Part shown: one piece after another, positions 6,494-9,940 of the stretch
Numbering within the stretch: the first letter of the stretch is position 1
How the letters are laid out: the number at the start of each line of letters is the position of its first letter
Assembly (NCBI GenBank): GCA_002256465.1
Contig: NQJG01000013.1
Location: 1-9,940 of the forward strand
Reading direction: 5' to 3'
Source of the DNA: Methylococcaceae bacterium NSP1-1
Lineage (GTDB): Bacteria > Pseudomonadota > Gammaproteobacteria > Methylococcales > Methylomonadaceae
DNA: 9,940 nucleotides
Notes under the pieces: generated by a model
Database searches by the model: none
Told to the model about the DNA's origin: nothing
The model's input: only the letters and a program-made list of their open reading frames with translations
Made by a program: the position numbers and the translations under genes

Positions 6494-7066
6494 ATGAAAA
6501 CACCATTTATATTGTCCTTTTTATTCTCTTTAGCCGCTTGTACAAGTGTTCCGCCTAAAAACAGTGACAATATATGCGCAACTTTCAGAGAAAAAGAAGA
6601 TTGGTATGATGATGCAAAAAAGTCGTATGAGAAATGGGGTGTGCCTATTCATGTGCAAATGGCGATTATGCACCAGGAGTCGCATTTCGTCGCGGATGCA
6701 CAACCACCCCGCACTAGCCTACTAGGCATTATTCCCTGGTTTAGACCCACCAGCGCCTATGGTTATGCGCAAGCTATAGATGAAACGTGGGACGACTATC
6801 TTGATAAAGCGGGAAGCTGGGGTGCTGATCGCGACGAATTTGCTGATGCAGCCGACTTTATCGGTTGGTATGGCAACATAAGTCACTCCAGGCTGGGTAT
6901 ATCGAAAGGGGACGCAAAAAATCTATATCTCGCTTACCATGAAGGGCACGGGGGTTATCAGCGCAAAAGTTATTTACAAAAACTATGGTTAAATCAAGTA
7001 GCGGAGAAAGTTGCTTACCGGGCCAGACTATTTCAAAGCCAATTGGAGGCCTGCAACATGAATTAA
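6494..7066 (+). CDS. Lipoprotein with SLT (lytic transglycosylase-like) domain
   Basis: This 190-residue protein begins with a lipoprotein signal peptide ending in the lipobox LAAC (13-16), so Cys16 is predicted to be acylated. The next residues are Thr-Ser, which favours the outer membrane. The body resembles a small SLT/lysozyme-like domain: Glu62 in MHQESHF (59-65) is the candidate catalytic acid, followed by the family's SAYGYAQAIDETWDDY (87-102) and AYHEGHGGY (147-155). It probably cleaves murein glycan strands between MurNAc and GlcNAc, on the periplasmic face. An in-frame GTG 29 codons upstream (6407) exists, but the extension is AT-rich, non-conserved in look and would spoil the signal peptide, so ATG 6494 is chosen. 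No clear ribosome-binding site is visible. It is divergent from the PilZ gene. The domain call is good; activity is inferred. Confidence 0.85.
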   Translation: MKTPFILSFLFSLAACTSVPPKNSDNICATFREKEDWYDDAKKSYEKWGVPIHVQMAIMHQESHFVADAQPPRTSLLGIIPWFRPTSAYGYAQAIDETWDDYLDKAGSWGADRDEFADAADFIGWYGNISHSRLGISKGDAKNLYLAYHEGHGGYQRKSYLQKLWLNQVAEKVAYRARLFQSQLEACNMN

Positions 7067-7128
7067 AAAAACAAAAACTGTTTTTTGATAAACTTTCCAT
7101 TTTTTTACATTAACAAAAAGGCGAATCA

Positions 7129-7608
7129 GTGAGAAAAATTCAAACTCAAGTTATTTCAATTGTCACCGTTATTCTTATAGGAATTACTATGTTTTCAATG
7201 GCTAATGCCACCACACCCGAAGAAAATAAGGCTGCCGGTGCGGCTTTCCTGGCAGAAAATGCTAAAAAAGCCAATATCGTAACTACTGCAAGTGGCTTGC
7301 AATACGAAATTTTAACGCCTGGTACAGGCACGATATCGCCTAAAGCAACAGATAACGTAACCGTGCATTACAAGGGTACAACCATTGACGGCAAAGAGTT
7401 TGACAGTTCTTACAGCCGCGGCGAACCCACTTCATTCCCTTTAAACAGAGTTATCCCTGGCTGGACTGAAGGTGTGCAATTAATGAAAGAAGGTGCCAAA
7501 TACCGTTTTTACATTCCCTCAGAACTTGCTTATGGTGAACAAGGTGCGGGCCCAATCGCCCCAAATTCAACTCTGATATTTGATGTTGAACTGATCAAAA
7601 TCCAATAG
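7129..7608 (+). CDS. Exported FKBP-type peptidyl-prolyl cis-trans isomerase
   Basis: This 159-residue protein catalyses cis-trans isomerisation of Xaa-Pro bonds and probably assists folding of envelope proteins. Residues 1-27 are a Sec signal peptide (RKIQTQVISIVTVILIG, ending MANA) with cleavage expected after ANA. A short linker (about 28-50) precedes a single FKBP domain, SGLQYEIL (55-62) to the C-terminus. Active-site residues seen are Tyr81, Phe91-Asp92, Phe103, Val108-Ile109, Trp112, Tyr135 and Phe151. It lacks the long N-terminal dimerisation domain of FkpA/Mip, so it is a short FKBP. I use the GTG at 7129 because it supplies the basic start of the signal peptide; the next ATG (7189) would remove most of it. 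AAGG lies ahead of the GTG. A TTGATA at 7085 could be a -35 box but no well-spaced -10 follows. A strong hairpin follows the stop. Confidence 0.93.
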   Translation: MRKIQTQVISIVTVILIGITMFSMANATTPEENKAAGAAFLAENAKKANIVTTASGLQYEILTPGTGTISPKATDNVTVHYKGTTIDGKEFDSSYSRGEPTSFPLNRVIPGWTEGVQLMKEGAKYRFYIPSELAYGEQGAGPIAPNSTLIFDVELIKIQ

Positions 7609-7615
7609 TCAAAAG

Positions 7616-7642
7616 ACGCGGGGTACACTTAGTACCCCGCGT
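7616..7642 (+). terminator. Perfect 11-bp hairpin after the FKBP gene, probable terminator
   Basis: ACGCGGGGTAC-ACTTA-GTACCCCGCGT is a perfect 11-bp stem with a 5-base loop, starting 8 bases after the FKBP stop codon. Its position and strength fit transcription termination or mRNA 3'-end protection. The plus strand lacks a T-tract after the stem (TACACTCC), which is unusual. On the minus strand the stem is followed by CTTTTG, but no leftward gene ends here. Confidence 0.7.
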
Positions 7643-7700
7643 TACACTCCTCGCCAGTCATCCTAACTAAAGAAATCCAAAAACTCGGCACAACCCTGTC

Positions 7701-7750
7701 AAGGCACTTTGCCTTAAGAAGCCTTGGACCTTTCCCTTTAGCCTTGAACC
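7701..7750. repeat. Phased GCCTT repeats in the rlmKL leader
   Basis: GCCTT occurs at 7711, 7721 and 7741, and its complement AAGGC at 7701, all on a 10-base grid. The last two copies extend to GCCTTGGACC and GCCTTGAACC, nine of ten bases identical. AAGGCA (7701-7706) and TGCCTT (7710-7715) form a 6-bp stem with a 3-base loop, and AAGG could instead pair with the later copies. The rest of the FKBP-rlmKL gap shows no clear promoter or ribosome-binding site. Function is unknown; protein binding on one helix face or alternative RNA pairing are possible. Confidence 0.45.
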
Positions 7751-7760
7751 ATGTTTCTAT

Positions 7761-9940
7761 ATGTCTACTTACGATCTGTTTGCCACTACGCCCAAGGCGA
7801 TGGAAACCATTCTTACCGAAGAACTCAAAACTCTCGGCATCAACAATATTAAGGCTACTATGGCAGGTGTTGCTTTTCAGGGTAACCTGGAAACCGCCTA
7901 TCGTGCTTGCTTATGGTCCAGAACAGCAAATCGGATTTTACTGGTATTAAGTTCTTTTGAAGTAAAAACCCAGGAAGATCTTTATAAAGGCGTACAAAAA
8001 ATCAATTGGTTTGAACATATTGATCCTGAGGACAGTTTTGCAGTTTCGTTCAGCGCAAAAAACTCACAGGCGATTAACAATACACACTTTGGCGCATTAA
8101 AGGTTAAAGATGCGATTGTCGATCAAATGCGGGAAAAATTTCAAAAACGCCCCAGCATCAATACCGAACAACCCAATATTCGTATCAATGTTTATTTGCA
8201 TGGCGAAACGGCTCAGCTCAGTTTGGATCTTTCAGGTGAAAGTCTGCATCGCCGTGGGTATCGGGATATAAATATTAAAGCGCCGATGAAAGAAAACCTT
8301 GCTGCGGCGATGCTATTGCGTAGCGGTTGGCCTGAAATCGCCAAACAACACGGCTCATTGATAGATCCGATGTGCGGTTCAGGAACGCTATTGTTAGAAG
8401 GTGCAATGATTGCCGCTGATTATGCACCCGGTCTGTTACGCGATTATTTCGGTTTTATTGGATGGAAAAAACACGATGCCGGCTGCTGGAAAAAATTACG
8501 CATTGAAGCACAGCAACGCAAAAAAGCGGGCCTGGAAAAGCTTCCTGTTATTGTCGGTTTCGATCAGAATCGTCACACCATCAATGCGGCTCTAACGCAT
8601 ATAGCCAATGCCGGCCTACAAAATAAAATTCATGTTGAGCGTCGTGATATCGAAGACGCAGAACCGGCTGAAAGTTGGAAACCGGGGCTATTAATCTGTA
8701 ATCCTCCCTACGGTGAGCGTTTGGGTGATGAGCAGGAAACTGCAGAGCTGTACAAAAAATTCGGTGAAACCCTGAAAGCCCATTTTATCGGCTGGAAAGC
8801 AGCTATGATTATAAGCAATCCGGAGCTGGGATTTCGCTTAGGGATACGCTCACAAAAACCGATTACCCTGTTTAATGGTGCGCTTGAATGTAAATTATTG
8901 CGTCTGAATATTGAAGAAAGCAATTTCTTCATTCCAAAGGCCAGAACGCAGGAAGAGCGCATTGCTCAGGCAACAGAAACCAGCAAAACCGAACAAGCAG
9001 AGACCGTTGGCGCCGAAATGTTTGCCAACCGGCTTAAAAAGAACCTGAAAAAGCTGTCCAACTGGGCGAAGCAAAACCACGTTACCTGCTATCGGGCTTA
9101 CGATGCCGATTTGCCGGAATATGCTGTCGCCGTTGATATTTATCGGGGTGAGCAAATCTGGGTCAACGTACAAGAATACGAGCCACCCAAAACCATCGAT
9201 CAACACAAGGCGGATCAGAGATTGGCCGGGCTATTGGCCGAAATACCTAATGTACTCGGTATCAATCGCGAACAGGTTTTCCTGAAAATCCGCCGAAAAC
9301 AAAGGAGCACCGACCAGTACGAAAAACACGGCGACCTGGGAAGATTCCATATTATTGAAGAAGGCGGCTGCAAATTATTGGTTAATTTTGAAGATTATCT
9401 GGACACGGGCTTGTTTCTGGATCACCGTCCTATGCGATTGCTGATTCAACAGCAGGCCAAAGATAAACGTTTTTTAAATCTGTTCGCCTATACCGGCACT
9501 GCCACAGTCCATGCCGCTATGGGTGGGGCAAAATCAACCACAACAGTCGATATGTCCAACACTTATATCAACTGGGCTAAAAACAACATGGATCTGAATA
9601 AAAGTACAGGGGAGCATGAGTTTATTCAGGCGGACTGCCTGGAATGGCTGGAACATGAAGCCAGGCAACCTTATAGCAGACAATACGATCTAATTTTTCT
9701 TGATCCACCTACTTTTTCCAATTCAAAGCGGATGGATGATGTGTTTGACATACAAAATGATCATGTCCAGCTCATTAAAAACGCGGTTACACTGTTGGCC
9801 CCTGATGGTGTTTTATATTTTTCCACCAATTTCAGACGCTTTAAAATTGATAAGCCGGCCCTGTCGGAGTTAACCTTGGAAGATATTACGGCAACCACTA
9901 TTCCTGAGGACTTTTCCCGTAATCCAAGAATTCATTATTG
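7761..9940 (+). CDS. rlmKL: Bifunctional 23S rRNA methyltransferase RlmKL (m2G2445 / m7G2069), C-terminus cut by window edge
   Basis: A fused enzyme that methylates 23S rRNA at G2445 (N2, RlmL half) and G2069 (N7, RlmK half) during 50S assembly. The frame is open from ATG 7761 to the window end: 726 codons, against about 702 residues in E. coli. It ends in FSRNPRIHY, which resembles the extreme C-terminus of the family, so only a few codons should be missing. The RlmL half begins TYDLFATTPKAMETIL, includes a THUMP region (roughly 50-165), SAM motif DPMCGSGTLLLEGAMIA (202-218) and catalytic NPPYGER (314-320). The RlmK half shows YLDTGLFLDHRPMR (546-559), LFAYTGTATVHAA (574-586) and LDPPTFSNS (647-655). 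No stop or frameshift was seen. An ATG at 7751 is out of frame, and no Shine-Dalgarno sequence precedes 7761, so the start relies on the conserved N-terminus. Confidence 0.96.
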   Translation, partial: MSTYDLFATTPKAMETILTEELKTLGINNIKATMAGVAFQGNLETAYRACLWSRTANRILLVLSSFEVKTQEDLYKGVQKINWFEHIDPEDSFAVSFSAKNSQAINNTHFGALKVKDAIVDQMREKFQKRPSINTEQPNIRINVYLHGETAQLSLDLSGESLHRRGYRDINIKAPMKENLAAAMLLRSGWPEIAKQHGSLIDPMCGSGTLLLEGAMIAADYAPGLLRDYFGFIGWKKHDAGCWKKLRIEAQQRKKAGLEKLPVIVGFDQNRHTINAALTHIANAGLQNKIHVERRDIEDAEPAESWKPGLLICNPPYGERLGDEQETAELYKKFGETLKAHFIGWKAAMIISNPELGFRLGIRSQKPITLFNGALECKLLRLNIEESNFFIPKARTQEERIAQATETSKTEQAETVGAEMFANRLKKNLKKLSNWAKQNHVTCYRAYDADLPEYAVAVDIYRGEQIWVNVQEYEPPKTIDQHKADQRLAGLLAEIPNVLGINREQVFLKIRRKQRSTDQYEKHGDLGRFHIIEEGGCKLLVNFEDYLDTGLFLDHRPMRLLIQQQAKDKRFLNLFAYTGTATVHAAMGGAKSTTTVDMSNTYINWAKNNMDLNKSTGEHEFIQADCLEWLEHEARQPYSRQYDLIFLDPPTFSNSKRMDDVFDIQNDHVQLIKNAVTLLAPDGVLYFSTNFRRFKIDKPALSELTLEDITATTIPEDFSRNPRIHY

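Noticed and set aside
7072..7090. CAAAAACTGTTTTTTG inverted repeat between the SLT lipoprotein and FKBP genes, resembling a terminator
   Set aside because: The stem is almost only A-T pairs and short, so it would be unstable; AT-rich DNA gives such repeats by chance.
7744..7950. Open frame across the start of rlmKL in another reading frame
   Set aside because: It overlaps the conserved N-terminus of RlmKL, has no recognisable protein features and no ribosome-binding site.
8708..9206. Minus-strand open frames opposite rlmKL
   Set aside because: They lie wholly inside a conserved coding region and show no recognisable motif.
1..9940. Search for mobile elements, CRISPR arrays, toxin-antitoxin or defence genes, tRNA and riboswitches
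   Set aside because: Coding regions fill nearly the whole window with conserved housekeeping or envelope families; no direct-repeat arrays, terminal inverted repeats, transposase motifs or recognisable structured RNA were seen by eye.

Overview
The window looks like ordinary chromosomal DNA of a gammaproteobacterium of moderate GC. It has long, tightly packed, single-copy housekeeping genes, with no transposase, integrase, phage gene, tRNA, rRNA or CRISPR array visible. An M16 peptidase pair followed by rsmD, a cyoE (ctaB) heme O synthase, a YbiB-type protein and a fused RlmKL methyltransferase fit Gammaproteobacteria. A methanotroph-like (Methylococcales) host is my guess from the general look of the proteins and is not proven.

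Left arm, minus strand (1-2906): a three-gene operon reading leftwards. A catalytic periplasmic M16 zinc peptidase overlaps by one base an M16 partner that has lost its zinc site. That partner in turn overlaps by 11 bases the start of rsmD, which runs off the window.

Centre, plus strand (3006-5745): cyoE shares a short AT-rich intergenic region with the M16 operon and reads the other way. It overlaps by four bases a TrpD2/YbiB-like gene, which is followed after 14 bases by a membrane-anchored alpha/beta hydrolase. The three probably form one transcript.

Middle (5705-7066): a minus-strand gene with two PilZ-like domains ends tail-to-tail inside the hydrolase gene, with a 41-base overlap that contains a hairpin. 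Its 5' end faces away from a plus-strand lipoprotein with a lytic-transglycosylase (SLT) domain, and candidate promoters for the two genes overlap.

Right arm, plus strand (7129-9940): an exported FKBP-type prolyl isomerase followed by a perfect 11-bp hairpin, then a leader with phased GCCTT repeats, then rlmKL, which is cut by the window edge a few codons before its expected end.

The common themes are cell-envelope maintenance (M16 pair, SLT lipoprotein, FKBP, perhaps the hydrolase), respiration (heme O for terminal oxidases), c-di-GMP sensing (PilZ) and rRNA methylation (RsmD, RlmKL). I did not find a clearly new biological system. The points most worth a second look are the cyoE-ybiB coupling, the tandem PilZ protein, the hairpin in the convergent overlap, and the repeat grid upstream of rlmKL.
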